Shown: positions 28,822 to 38,019 of the stretch, one piece after another
Position numbering within the stretch: position 1 is the first letter of the stretch
Layout: every line of letters starts with the position of its first letter
From: Sphingomonas sp.
GTDB taxonomy: Bacteria; Pseudomonadota; Alphaproteobacteria; Sphingomonadales; Sphingomonadaceae
Reading direction: 5' to 3'
DNA: 64,000 nucleotides
Assembly (NCBI GenBank): GCA_019635535.1
Contig: JAHBZH010000001.1
Span: forward strand, 1,950,995 to 2,014,994
The notes under the pieces: model-generated
The model's database searches: none
What the model saw: only the letters and a program-made list of their open reading frames with translations
What the model was told of the DNA's origin: nothing
Position numbers and translations under genes: made by a program

Positions 28822-29837
28822 GCTTCAGGGTGCGTCCGGCGAAAGCCGGGGATTTCCAGGCGATCTACGAAATGGCGAAGCTGACCGGCGGCGGCTTCAC
28901 CAATCTGCCCGCCGACAAGGGCACTCTGGTCGCCAAGCTCGCCCGTTCCGACAACGCGCTGGCGCGGACCGAGGACAGCGCGGAAGGCGACCTGTTCGTC
29001 TTCGTGCTCGAAAATGCCGAAACCGGCCAGATTCGCGGCACCTGCCAGGTGTTCAGCCGGGTCGGCATCCGCGAGCCCTTCTACAGCTACCGGGTCAGCA
29101 CGCTCACCCAGACCTCGCCGGAACTGGGCCGGACCTTCCGCGCCGAGATGCTGACGCTCTGCACCGATTTCGAGGGGAGCTCCGAAGTGGGCGGCCTGTT
29201 CCTCCATCCGAACGAGCGGGCCGGCGGGCTCGGCGTGCTGCTGGCGCGCAGCCGCTACCTGTTCATCAGGCTCCACCGTGCCCGCTTCGCCGACAAGGTG
29301 CTGGCCGAATTGCGGGGCGTGATCGACGAGGCCGGCGGCTCGCCCTTCTGGGACGCGATCGCCGGGCGCTTCTTCGGCATGACCTTCCAGGAGGCCGACA
29401 GCTTCAACGGCGCGCACGGCACCCGCTTCATCGCCGATCTCATGCCCAAGACGCCGATCTACACCGCGATGCTGCCGGAAAGCGCGCGCGCGATCATGGG
29501 CGTCCCCCACCCCTCCGGCCGCGCCGCGATGCGGATGCTGGAGCAGGAAGGCTTCACCGGCGACGGCTATGTCGACATTTTCGACGGCGGCCCGACCATG
29601 GCCGCCGCGACCGACAATATCCGCACGATCCGCGAGGCGCGCCAACTGACCTTGAGCGAGATCGGCGAAGCGCCGGACGCGATCCGGATGATGCTCGCCG
29701 CCGGCGACCGGCGCGATTTCGCCGCCGGCTATGGCAAGGTCGCGATCCGGGACGATGGTTCGGCGACGCTGGACGCGGCCAGTGCCGCTCTGCTTGGGCT
29801 GGAAGTGGACGACGCCTTCCTCGCCGTTGGGCGCTAG
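28818..29837 (+). CDS. astA: arginine N-succinyltransferase
   Basis: 339-residue acyltransferase, the first step of the arginine succinyltransferase route: it moves succinyl from succinyl-CoA to arginine. The N-terminus FRVRPAKAGDFQAIYEMAKLTGGGFTNLP and the middle ...EVGGLFLHPNERAGGLGVLLARSRYLF... are characteristic, with the GNAT acetyl-CoA site within. The GTG start (28818) overlaps the M20 gene stop, with GGGGAGGG before it. It is 3 bases ahead of astB. Confidence 0.94.
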   Translation: MSFRVRPAKAGDFQAIYEMAKLTGGGFTNLPADKGTLVAKLARSDNALARTEDSAEGDLFVFVLENAETGQIRGTCQVFSRVGIREPFYSYRVSTLTQTSPELGRTFRAEMLTLCTDFEGSSEVGGLFLHPNERAGGLGVLLARSRYLFIRLHRARFADKVLAELRGVIDEAGGSPFWDAIAGRFFGMTFQEADSFNGAHGTRFIADLMPKTPIYTAMLPESARAIMGVPHPSGRAAMRMLEQEGFTGDGYVDIFDGGPTMAAATDNIRTIREARQLTLSEIGEAPDAIRMMLAAGDRRDFAAGYGKVAIRDDGSATLDAASAALLGLEVDDAFLAVGR

Positions 29838-29840
29838 GCC

Positions 29841-31094
29841 ATGGCGCTGGTCGAGATCAATTTCGATGGGATCGTCGGGCCGACCCACAATTATGCGGGG
29901 CTGAGCTTCGGAAATCTCGCCGCCACCGCCAACAAGGGCGAAACCGCCTATCCCCGCGCCGCCGCGCTGCAGGGGATCGCGAAAATGCGGCACAATCTGC
30001 GGCTCGGGCTCGTCCAGGGTCTGCTGCTGCCGCACCGCCGGCCGGATCATGATTGGCTGGCCTCGCTGGGTACCAGCGCGGAGCAGGCGTCGGACACGCT
30101 GCTCGCCGCCGCCCTCTCCGCCTCGTCCATGTGGGCGGCCAATGCGGCGACCGTCTCCCCGGCCCCCGATACGGCGGACGGGCGTTGTCACCTGACGGTC
30201 GCGAACCTCAATACGATGGCGCATCGCAGCCACGAATGGCCGGAGACGCTGGCGCAGCTCCGCCTCGCCTTTGCCGACGCGGCGCATTTCGCCGTCCATC
30301 CGCCCGTCCCCGCCACCTTCGGCGACGAGGGCGCGGCCAATCATATGCGCCTCGCCGCGCATCACGGCGCGCCGGGCGTGGAGGTCTTCGTCTATGGCGT
30401 GCGCGGCGGCGCCTTTCCGGCGCGCCAGCATGTCGAGGCGAGCCGGGCGCTGGCGCGGCTGAACCGGGTCGATCCGCGGCGCAGCCTGTTCGTCGCCCAG
30501 TCCGAGGAGGCGATCGCCGCCGGCGCCTTCCACAACGATGTCGTGGCCGTCGCCAACGAACATGTCCTGTTCGCCCATGAGCAGGCCTTCGCGAACAAGG
30601 ACAGCTTCTACGCCGACTTGCGGCGCCTGCTGCCTGAGGTCGAGATCGTCGAGGCGCCGGCCAGCCTGGTCAGCCTCGAAGACGCTGTGAAATCCTATCT
30701 CTTCAACGCCCAGCTCGTCAGCCTGCCCGAAGGCGGCATGGCTTTGGTGCTGCCCGAGGAGGCACGTGAAACGCCGCGCGTCTGGGCCTGGCTGGAACAG
30801 ATGGCCGCCGGCAACGGGCCGATCCGCCGGCTCGCACTGGTCGATGTGCGCCAGTCCATGGCCAATGGCGGGGGCCCGGCCTGCCTGCGCCTGCGCGTCG
30901 TCGCCGATCCCGCCACGGTCGATTCCCGCTTCCTGGTCGATGAGACGAAGCTGGACGCGATCGCGGCGGTGATCGCCGAGACATGGCCCGAGGCGGTCGC
31001 GCCCGACGGTCTCGTCGATCCCGCCTTGTGGGCACGCGCGGCCGAGGTACGCGGCGCGCTGCTCGATCTGCTGGGTCTTTCCGAGCTGGCCTGA
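29841..31094 (+). CDS. astB: N-succinylarginine dihydrolase
   Basis: 417 residues. The opening MALVEINFDGIVGPTHNYAGLSFGNLAATANKGE is the AstB signature, with the catalytic-region GDEGAANHMRLAAHHGAPGVEVF and the HNDVVAVANEHVLFAHEQAF segment (His and Asn/Asp of the guanidine-modifying fold). It hydrolyses N2-succinylarginine to succinylornithine, CO2 and ammonia. astC, astD and a typical AstE are not in the window, so the rest of the pathway would be encoded elsewhere or by the M20 gene upstream. Confidence 0.96.
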   Translation: MALVEINFDGIVGPTHNYAGLSFGNLAATANKGETAYPRAAALQGIAKMRHNLRLGLVQGLLLPHRRPDHDWLASLGTSAEQASDTLLAAALSASSMWAANAATVSPAPDTADGRCHLTVANLNTMAHRSHEWPETLAQLRLAFADAAHFAVHPPVPATFGDEGAANHMRLAAHHGAPGVEVFVYGVRGGAFPARQHVEASRALARLNRVDPRRSLFVAQSEEAIAAGAFHNDVVAVANEHVLFAHEQAFANKDSFYADLRRLLPEVEIVEAPASLVSLEDAVKSYLFNAQLVSLPEGGMALVLPEEARETPRVWAWLEQMAAGNGPIRRLALVDVRQSMANGGGPACLRLRVVADPATVDSRFLVDETKLDAIAAVIAETWPEAVAPDGLVDPALWARAAEVRGALLDLLGLSELA

Positions 31095-31121
31095 GCGGAA
31101 CGGCCGTCGCGCGCCGCTCGT

Positions 31122-31141
31122 TTTCTCCTTCGAAGGAGAAA
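31122..31141 (+). promoter_or_regulatory. 20-base perfect palindrome containing the DUF3008 ribosome binding site
   Basis: The 20 bases before AGCCC-ATG read TTTCTCCTTC followed directly by its exact reverse complement GAAGGAGAAA. The right half contains GAAGGAG, the only good ribosome site for the gene at 31146. Stem formation would bury the site, though with no loop bases a full hairpin must open at its tip; two copies could also pair between transcripts. Alternatively it is a dimeric repressor operator. The exactness is striking. Confidence 0.6.
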
Positions 31142-31145
31142 GCCC

Positions 31146-31331
31146 ATGCCCGCCAAGTCCGCCGCCCAGCAAAAGGCCGCCGGCGCCGCTCTGTCCGCCA
31201 AGCGCGGCGACACGCCCAGGAGCAAGCTCAAGGGCGCTTCCAAGTCGATGGTCGAATCGATGAGCGAGAAGGAGCTTGAGGAGCTCGCCTCCACGAAGCG
31301 CAAGGGCAAGCCCGAGCGCGTCGGGAACTAG
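31146..31331 (+). CDS. DUF3008 family small basic protein
   Basis: 61 residues, MPAKSAAQQKAAGAALSAKR at the start and MSEKELEELASTKRKGKPERV at the end, rich in Lys, Ala and Ser. This matches DUF3008, a family of small hydrophilic proteins of unknown function common in alphaproteobacteria, perhaps stress-related. It has no partner gene next to it: astB ends 51 bases upstream. The ribosome site lies in a palindrome. The last four bases overlap the convergent caspase-like gene. Confidence 0.9.
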   Translation: MPAKSAAQQKAAGAALSAKRGDTPRSKLKGASKSMVESMSEKELEELASTKRKGKPERVGN

Positions 31332-32881
31332 TTCGCCGGGCGGTTCAGCCGGACGATCACGTCGTCGATATGGACGCCGCCGCGCTCGATCAGCAGGTTC
31401 TGGTAATTGCGCTCGTCCTCCCGCGTGGTCGCCGGAATGTCGCCCTCCACGCGGAAACGGCGGCGGACATAGGTGGACAGCTCGCCCGCCGTGACGATCC
31501 CGTCGCCGTCGTCGTCCGCCTCGCCGGTTATGCCGGCGCGCAGGAAATAGGACAGGAACCCGCCCGCCTGGAAACGGCTGGCGACGAGGCTGGTGAGATC
31601 CTCCTCCGAGCTGAACATGCCGACCACGTTCGGCCGGTCGACCAGGCTGCGGAAGCCGCCCGCATAGCAGGCGTCGATCACCAGCAGCGACATGCGCGCC
31701 TGCACGCTGGCGAAGAGCGGCGCCAGCTCGCTGTCGCGCATCGCCCTGTCATAAAGTTCGATCGTTTCCGCGCGCCCGTCCAGTTCAGCCGCACTGACGT
31801 CCACGTCGATCTGATCGCCATGGCCGGAAAAGAGGAACAGGAACAGGTCCTCCGGTCCGGCCGCAGCGGCGATGCGGCGGAAGGCGTCCGACACGCTTTT
31901 GCGTGTCGCCTGCGCGTTGGTGAGCGCGACGCTGGCCGGATGGAGCAGGCCGGCTTCGCGCAGGTCCGCATAGAGCTCGGATGCATCGTCGTCCGTGTTC
32001 GGCAGGTTGGAGGTGCGGCCGCCATAATCGGCCACGCCGACCGCCAGGGCGATCACCCGCGGCCCGCCCGGCACGTTCGCCTGGCGCGCCAAGCCGGGAC
32101 TCCGCTCCAGGGTCAGACGATATTCGCCCGCCGCACGCGGCAAGAAGCTCGTCGCCACGATCACATATTCGCCGTCCTCCGGCAGCACGACGTCGATCCG
32201 GCTGTCGGTCGATCGCGCGCCTTCGATTCGGCCGTCGTCGTTGAAATCCTCCGTGCCGTCGGGGTGGCGGAGCGCCAGATAGGTGTCGAGCTTGGCCGAT
32301 CGCATCTCGATCCGTACCCGCTCGCCGCGCCGTGCGGTGAAGCGGTACTGATCGGCATAATGATCGGCTTCGCGCCGTCCGTCGCGCGCCTCGAGGCGGC
32401 CGTTCACGCTGGCGCCGAGCTGGATCGCGGCGGCCGGCGGCGGCCGATCGATCGCCGCGTCCGCCGGCGGCGTGGCGGCCGACAGGCGATAGACGCCCGT
32501 CTCGCCCGGCCGGAAGGAGGTGACGGAGATGCGGTAGGTGCCGTCGGACGGCAGCTCGACGACGAGCCGGCTGTCCAGTCCTTCGCCGCCGTCCGCGTCA
32601 TCGTTGATGAGGTTGAAGCCGTCCGGGCCGGTGACCAGCAGGAAGGCATCGAAATCGGAGGAAGAAAGTCGCAGATCGACGCGCTGCCCACGCCGTCCCT
32701 GCAGGACATAGACATCCTCGAACTTGCCGGAGCGGCGGCGGACATCGCCCTGGGCGAGCGTGCCGTCCACGCTTTGCCCGGAGGCGATCGCCACCGGCGC
32801 AGGCCCCGCGCTGTCCTGCGCATACGCCGGCGACAGGCCAAGCGACAAAGCCGCCGCGACGATGAAACCCCAACGCGTCAT
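31328..32881 (-). CDS. secreted caspase-like (C14) protein with PPC repeats and EF-hand
   Basis: 517 residues. Residues 1-21 form a signal peptide (FIVAAALSLGLSPAYA). Two beta-rich pre-peptidase-C-like repeats follow at about 30-135 and 150-258 (each with GxYRxSVTSF/GEYVIVATSF-type strands). A caspase/metacaspase domain spans about 274-450. It has the catalytic histidine His354 in FSGHGDQ and the cysteine Cys405 in IDACYAGGF. Near the end, residues 456-467 give a textbook EF-hand calcium loop (DDDGDGIVTAGE). It is predicted to be periplasmic or exported. The substrate is unknown. The start at MTRWGF is chosen for the signal peptide. Confidence 0.85.
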   Translation of the reverse strand: MTRWGFIVAAALSLGLSPAYAQDSAGPAPVAIASGQSVDGTLAQGDVRRRSGKFEDVYVLQGRRGQRVDLRLSSSDFDAFLLVTGPDGFNLINDDADGGEGLDSRLVVELPSDGTYRISVTSFRPGETGVYRLSAATPPADAAIDRPPPAAAIQLGASVNGRLEARDGRREADHYADQYRFTARRGERVRIEMRSAKLDTYLALRHPDGTEDFNDDGRIEGARSTDSRIDVVLPEDGEYVIVATSFLPRAAGEYRLTLERSPGLARQANVPGGPRVIALAVGVADYGGRTSNLPNTDDDASELYADLREAGLLHPASVALTNAQATRKSVSDAFRRIAAAAGPEDLFLFLFSGHGDQIDVDVSAAELDGRAETIELYDRAMRDSELAPLFASVQARMSLLVIDACYAGGFRSLVDRPNVVGMFSSEEDLTSLVASRFQAGGFLSYFLRAGITGEADDDGDGIVTAGELSTYVRRRFRVEGDIPATTREDERNYQNLLIERGGVHIDDVIVRLNRPAN

Positions 32882-32957
32882 ACGCACACCCCCCAACCCG
32901 CATCGCGATAGATGCCGGGCCGCCATGAAGGAAGGCTGAATTCAGTGGAAAAAGAAA

Positions 32958-33034
32958 TGGCGCGCCCGGAAGGATTCGAACCTCCGGCCCCCAGATTCGT
33001 AGTCTGGTGCTCTATCCAGCTGAGCTACGGGCGC
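32958..33034 (-). tRNA. tRNA-Arg (anticodon ACG)
   Basis: A 77-base cloverleaf on the minus strand. The acceptor GCGCCCG pairs with CGGGCGC, the D arm is AGCTCAGCTGGATAGAGC, and the anticodon stem CCAGA/TCTGG encloses CTACGAA, giving ACG, presumably deaminated to ICG. The T arm contains GGTTCGAATCC, and CCA is encoded at 32958-32960. It lies upstream of the caspase-like gene and divergent from a lipoprotein gene. Confidence 0.97.
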
Positions 33035-33119
33035 GCGGGAAGGGGCGACATAGGGGCAAGATCGCAGGGGCGCAAGCCCTTGGTTGCCCGCTTCGCCGCC
33101 CCCGAATAGAGAAGGCCCG

Positions 33120-33629
33120 ATGAGGTTCAGATCCACTCCGGCCTTGGCGGCCATGGCGTTCGCTTTGCTGCTCGGCGGCTGCGTGTCGCAAGGCCCTTTT
33201 CCCTCGCTCGCGCCGCGCCCCGGCGAGGGCGATTTCACGCTGGCCGAGCCGGATCGCCCGGCACCCGTGACCGCCGACGATCCGGCGCTGCGCCGCCAGG
33301 TCGAAACGCTCCGTGCAGGCGCGCAGGATGGGCGCCGCGCTTTCGATGACGTCTATGACGAAGGACATGCGGCGATCGGGCGGAGCGGCGTGGAAGGCTC
33401 CGACGCATGGGTCGAGGCGCAACAGGCTCTCTCCCGTCTCGAAGCCGCACGCGCCACGACCGCCGACGCTTTGACCCAGCTTCATGGGCTGGCGACCGAG
33501 CGCGCCGATCTTCCCACCAGCCGAGCGGATTTCGCGCTGATCCAGAGCGCTATCGCCGAGGTCGAAGACATAGATCAGGCACAGCAGGCGCGGATCGCGC
33601 CGCTGCGGGAGCGCCTTACGCCCCGCTGA
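33120..33629 (+). CDS. putative lipoprotein, helical
   Basis: 169 residues. The N-terminus ends in a lipobox (ALLLGGC, cysteine at residue 20), so the mature protein should be lipid-anchored. The rest is hydrophilic and mostly helical with Ala/Glu/Arg-rich segments, likely a coiled-coil surface protein. No family is recognised. The start at MRFRSTPALAAM (33120) gives the proper signal; the longer frame does not. It overlaps the convergent carbonic-anhydrase-like gene by 14 bases. Confidence 0.75.
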   Translation: MRFRSTPALAAMAFALLLGGCVSQGPFPSLAPRPGEGDFTLAEPDRPAPVTADDPALRRQVETLRAGAQDGRRAFDDVYDEGHAAIGRSGVEGSDAWVEAQQALSRLEAARATTADALTQLHGLATERADLPTSRADFALIQSAIAEVEDIDQAQQARIAPLRERLTPR

Positions 33630-34158
33630 GCGCGGCCGCGTGTCGCTTGGCCATCTCGACATAATGGGCGACCCCGGCGCGCATTCCGGCGATTTCGGCC
33701 TCGCCGAGGTCGCGGACATATTTCGCCGGGCGCCCGGCCCAGAGCTGGCCCGACGGGATGCGCTTGCCCGGCGTCAGCATCGCGCCGGCGGCCAGCATCG
33801 CGTCGCCCGCGATGACGCAGCCGTCCATGACGATGGACCCCAGACCGACGAAGGCGCGGTCCTCCAGCGTGCAGCCATGGATCATCGCCATGTGGCCGAT
33901 CAACACATCCTCGCCGATGATCGTCGGGAAGCCCTCGTCATGGCCCGGCTCGGGCGAATCGACATGAATGACGGTGCCGTCCTGTACATTGCTGCGCGCG
34001 CCGATCCGGATGCGGTTCACGTCGCCGCGCAGCACGCAATTGTACCAGATGCTCGCCTCCGGCCCGATCTCGATGTCGCCGATCAGCCGCGCGCCGGGCG
34101 CGACGAACGCGGCGGGGTCGATTAGCGGCGTCTTGCCGGCGAAGCTGAGCAGGGTCAT
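33616..34158 (-). CDS. gamma-carbonic anhydrase family protein
   Basis: 180 residues of left-handed beta-helix hexapeptide repeats (GARLIGDIEIGPEASIWYNCVLRGDVNRIRIG, VQDGTVIHV, IGHMAMIHGCTLED, GLGSIVMDGCVI). The three histidines typical of the zinc site are in TVIHVDSP and GHMAMIHG; the sequence is like the CaiE/PaaY/YrdA subgroup, whose activity is uncertain. The start at 34158 overlaps the GNAT stop (ATGA), so the pair is coupled. Confidence 0.9.
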   Translation of the reverse strand: MTLLSFAGKTPLIDPAAFVAPGARLIGDIEIGPEASIWYNCVLRGDVNRIRIGARSNVQDGTVIHVDSPEPGHDEGFPTIIGEDVLIGHMAMIHGCTLEDRAFVGLGSIVMDGCVIAGDAMLAAGAMLTPGKRIPSGQLWAGRPAKYVRDLGEAEIAGMRAGVAHYVEMAKRHAAALSGA

Positions 34159-34703
34159 GGCCGCCACTCGCTCCGCTCGATGCGGTAGACGATGGTCGGG
34201 CTGAGCTCGCCAGTGAAACGGGGGTCGACATAATCCAGGTCCGCCCGGCGAGTCATGCCGAGCTTTTCCATCAAGCCCCAGCTCGCCTCGTTCCCGATGC
34301 AGGTGAGCGCCACCACATGGGGCGCGGCGAGCGGGCCGAAGGCGAAATCGAGCGAAGCGATCGCCGCTTCTTTCGCATAGCCCTGCCCCCAGGCGTCTGC
34401 GCGCAGCCGCCAGCCGATCTCATGATCGCCGGCGACCGGCGAAGTGTCTCCTTCGGCGATCTTGAGCCCGCAAAAGCCGAGCAATTCCGCGTCTGTCTTG
34501 CGCTCCATCGCCCAGAAGGTGAAGCCAAGCTCCTCCTGCCAACGCATGATCCGCTCGCGCACCGGCGCTTCCGCTTCCTCCGGCGCCAGCACGCCGCCCA
34601 GCCAGCGCATCACCTCGGGCGTGTTGGTATGGCGCACGAACGGCGCGATATCCGCCTCCGTCCAGTCGCGCAGGCACAAGCGCTGCGTTTCGATCGCGGT
34701 CAT
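34155..34703 (-). CDS. GNAT-family N-acetyltransferase (RimJ/RimL type)
   Basis: 182 residues. It starts TAIETQRLCLRDWTEADIAPFVRHTNTPEVMRWLGG and holds the acetyl-CoA loop ADAWGQGYAKEAAIASLDFAFG, then HVVALTCIGNEASWGLMEKLGM. This is the RimJ/RimL-like branch, which acetylates protein N-termini or small amines; the substrate is unknown. The start is chosen at MTAIET because the longer frame lies inside the upstream membrane gene. It is only one base from that gene's stop. Confidence 0.9.
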   Translation of the reverse strand: MTAIETQRLCLRDWTEADIAPFVRHTNTPEVMRWLGGVLAPEEAEAPVRERIMRWQEELGFTFWAMERKTDAELLGFCGLKIAEGDTSPVAGDHEIGWRLRADAWGQGYAKEAAIASLDFAFGPLAAPHVVALTCIGNEASWGLMEKLGMTRRADLDYVDPRFTGELSPTIVYRIERSEWRP

Positions 34704-34704
34704 A

Positions 34705-36933
34705 TCAGCTTCCGGGCCACAGGCTGGGATAGTTGATGATCGGCAGGATCGAGGCGTGATCGTCGCTCCAGCCCGAGAAGCCCGGCCTGGGCTCCAGCGT
34801 TTCCCACAGCGCGCTGTCTTCGCCGGACAGGGCCACCAGCCGCTCGATCGTGCCGGGATCGCGCGACAGGGCGATCCAGACCGAGATCGTCGCGTTGAGC
34901 TCGCTCTCTTCGTCGCGCTCCGGCACATATTGCATCATCGCCGCCGTCCAGCCGCCGCGCTGCGCGATGTCGGCGATGACGGGCCGCAGATCGAGATAGC
35001 GGTTGGAGACGTGGAACAGGACGATGCCGCTATGCTGCACGGCGCGCCCATATACCGCCAGCGCTTCGCGGGTGAGCAGGTGCATTGGCACCGCGTCGGA
35101 GGAGAAGGCGTCCACCGCCAGCAGGTCGATCGAATCGGCCGGTTCGTGATCGACGCTGATCCGCGCGTCGCCCAGCACCATCCGGGCGTCGGGCGCACAT
35201 TCTCTCAGGAAGGTGAAGCGGTCGCGCGCCACATCGACCATCGCCGGATCGATCTCGAAGAAGGTCCAGGGCTGGCCAGCCTGGCGGTAGCAGGCAAGCG
35301 TTCCCGTCCCCAGCCCGATCACGCCGATCCGCGCGCCAGGACCGTACAGCGCGTCGGCATTGGCGAGCGCGAGGCCGATGCCGGAGCGGCGAGCATAATA
35401 GCTGGTCGGCACCGTCTCCAGTCCCGGCGTCAGATTCTGGATACCGTGGAGCGTCGTGCCGTGAGTCAGCACCCGCGCCGATCCGTCGGCCCGGTCATAG
35501 ACCTCGTAGATCCCGAAATAGGACCGGGTGCGTTCGTCGCCGGTCGAACGTGCGAGCGTCGACCAGCCGCCATAGCTCAGCATCAGCGCGGCGAGCGCCA
35601 CCGTGAACGGCCAGCGCCGGCCGAGGCAGGCGAGCGCGAACAACGAGACGGTGATGCTGCTCGTCATCGCCGTCATCGGCGTCCTGCCGAGATAGCCCTG
35701 CTCGCCCAGGAAGGAGAGCGCGAGCGCGCCGGCGGGCAGCGCGACGGCCAGGACGCGGATGAGCCGCTCCGGCCAGGGCACCAGCGCATATTGGGGGACG
35801 AGCAAAGCGGCGGCGAGGATCAGCAGCGGATGCTCGTAGGCCCAGTCGAACAACAGGGGCGCGACGATGGCGCAGAACAGCCCGCCCAGCATCCCGCCGA
35901 AGGACAGGAGCAGGTAGAATCGGGTCAGATGGTCCACCGCCGGACGCAGCCGGAACATCTCGCTGTGCAGCGCCACGGCGACCACGAACAGCAGGACGAG
36001 CCCCAGGCTGGCCGAAACGAACGGATTGCGCGTCCCGTCGCTGAAGGCGAGACCGCCGGCGATCAGGATGACGAGCGGCGCGGCGACGGTGATGAGCTCC
36101 GCCGGGCGCCGCCGCGCCGCGAAGGCGATCACCCAGCTCAGCAGATAGAGGCCGAGCGGCAGCACCCACAGCAGCGGCATCGCCACGATATCGGTGGTGA
36201 GGTGCGTCGTCGTCGACAGCATCAGCCCGGACGGCACGGCCGCGAGCAGCGCCCAGTGCGCCATGCGCCGCGTGCTGGGGGGCGGCGTGGTTTCTTCCGG
36301 CACCGCCTCCACCGCGTCGGCCGGCACCGTGAAGGCACAGCCGGCCACGAGCACGACCAGCACCGCATAGATGCCCGTCCACAGCCAGCTCTGCTGCTGC
36401 AGCGTCATCAGCGGCTCGACGATCAGCGGATAGGAAATGAGGCCAGCGAAGCTGCCGAGATTGGAAGCGGCGTAGAGCGGATAGGGATCGCCCCGGCTGG
36501 TTTCGAGCGCATACCAGCGCTGCATCAATGGTGCCTGCGCGGAAACGATGAAGAAGACCGGTCCGATCGACGACAGCAGGAACCAGGGCACCCAGAAGGC
36601 CGGCTCGCCGGTCGCGGGAGGGAGCGCGGAGGTGAGGCCGATCGGGAGCCACAAGGCGGCGACGCCGAACAGCAGCAGGTGGATGCCGGCCTGGCGCCGG
36701 GGCCGCAGATGCGCGATCCGGTGGGCATAGGCATAGCCGGCGAGCAGCAGGAACTGATAGACCAGCATCGCACTGTTCCAGACCGACGGCGCGCCGCCGA
36801 GCCGGGGCAGCGCCATGCGCGCGATCATCGGCTGGGTCAGGAACAGCAGGAACGAGCCCAGCACGATGGTGGTGAGGAAGAGAGGGCGCGCGTAGCGCTC
36901 GTCGAGCCGGGCACCGGTCAGTTCGCTGGCCAA
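34705..36933 (-). CDS. polytopic membrane protein with a spermidine-synthase-like domain
   Basis: About 742 residues. Residues ~20-450 make a dozen or so membrane segments without a known transporter motif. The C-terminal ~270 residues show a class I methyltransferase/aminopropyltransferase fold: RIGVIGLGTGTLACYRQAGQPWTFFEIDPAMVDVARDRFTFL, VLGDARISVDHEPADSIDLLAVDAFSSDAVPMHLLT. This fused type is common in proteobacteria and unassigned; spermidine synthesis itself is doubtful. I took the TTG at 36933, with AAGGGACGGGAA before it, because the longer frame enters hemB. Confidence 0.83.
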   Translation of the reverse strand: MASELTGARLDERYARPLFLTTIVLGSFLLFLTQPMIARMALPRLGGAPSVWNSAMLVYQFLLLAGYAYAHRIAHLRPRRQAGIHLLLFGVAALWLPIGLTSALPPATGEPAFWVPWFLLSSIGPVFFIVSAQAPLMQRWYALETSRGDPYPLYAASNLGSFAGLISYPLIVEPLMTLQQQSWLWTGIYAVLVVLVAGCAFTVPADAVEAVPEETTPPPSTRRMAHWALLAAVPSGLMLSTTTHLTTDIVAMPLLWVLPLGLYLLSWVIAFAARRRPAELITVAAPLVILIAGGLAFSDGTRNPFVSASLGLVLLFVVAVALHSEMFRLRPAVDHLTRFYLLLSFGGMLGGLFCAIVAPLLFDWAYEHPLLILAAALLVPQYALVPWPERLIRVLAVALPAGALALSFLGEQGYLGRTPMTAMTSSITVSLFALACLGRRWPFTVALAALMLSYGGWSTLARSTGDERTRSYFGIYEVYDRADGSARVLTHGTTLHGIQNLTPGLETVPTSYYARRSGIGLALANADALYGPGARIGVIGLGTGTLACYRQAGQPWTFFEIDPAMVDVARDRFTFLRECAPDARMVLGDARISVDHEPADSIDLLAVDAFSSDAVPMHLLTREALAVYGRAVQHSGIVLFHVSNRYLDLRPVIADIAQRGGWTAAMMQYVPERDEESELNATISVWIALSRDPGTIERLVALSGEDSALWETLEPRPGFSGWSDDHASILPIINYPSLWPGS

Positions 36934-36949
36934 GATTCCCGTCCCTTCG

Positions 36950-37960
<1,011 letters not shown>

Positions 37961-38019
37961 TTAGCGTGGCGGCGCGCATCCGCAAAGGGTCATGGATACG
38001 GAAAGGTTCTGGCGTGTTA

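Noticed and set aside
28170-31172. A 1000-codon open frame on the minus strand across the ast genes
   Set aside because: It is an antisense shadow in high-GC DNA. The plus-strand genes have clear family motifs, and the shadow translation is a low-complexity mix of Arg, Gly and Ala with no motif.
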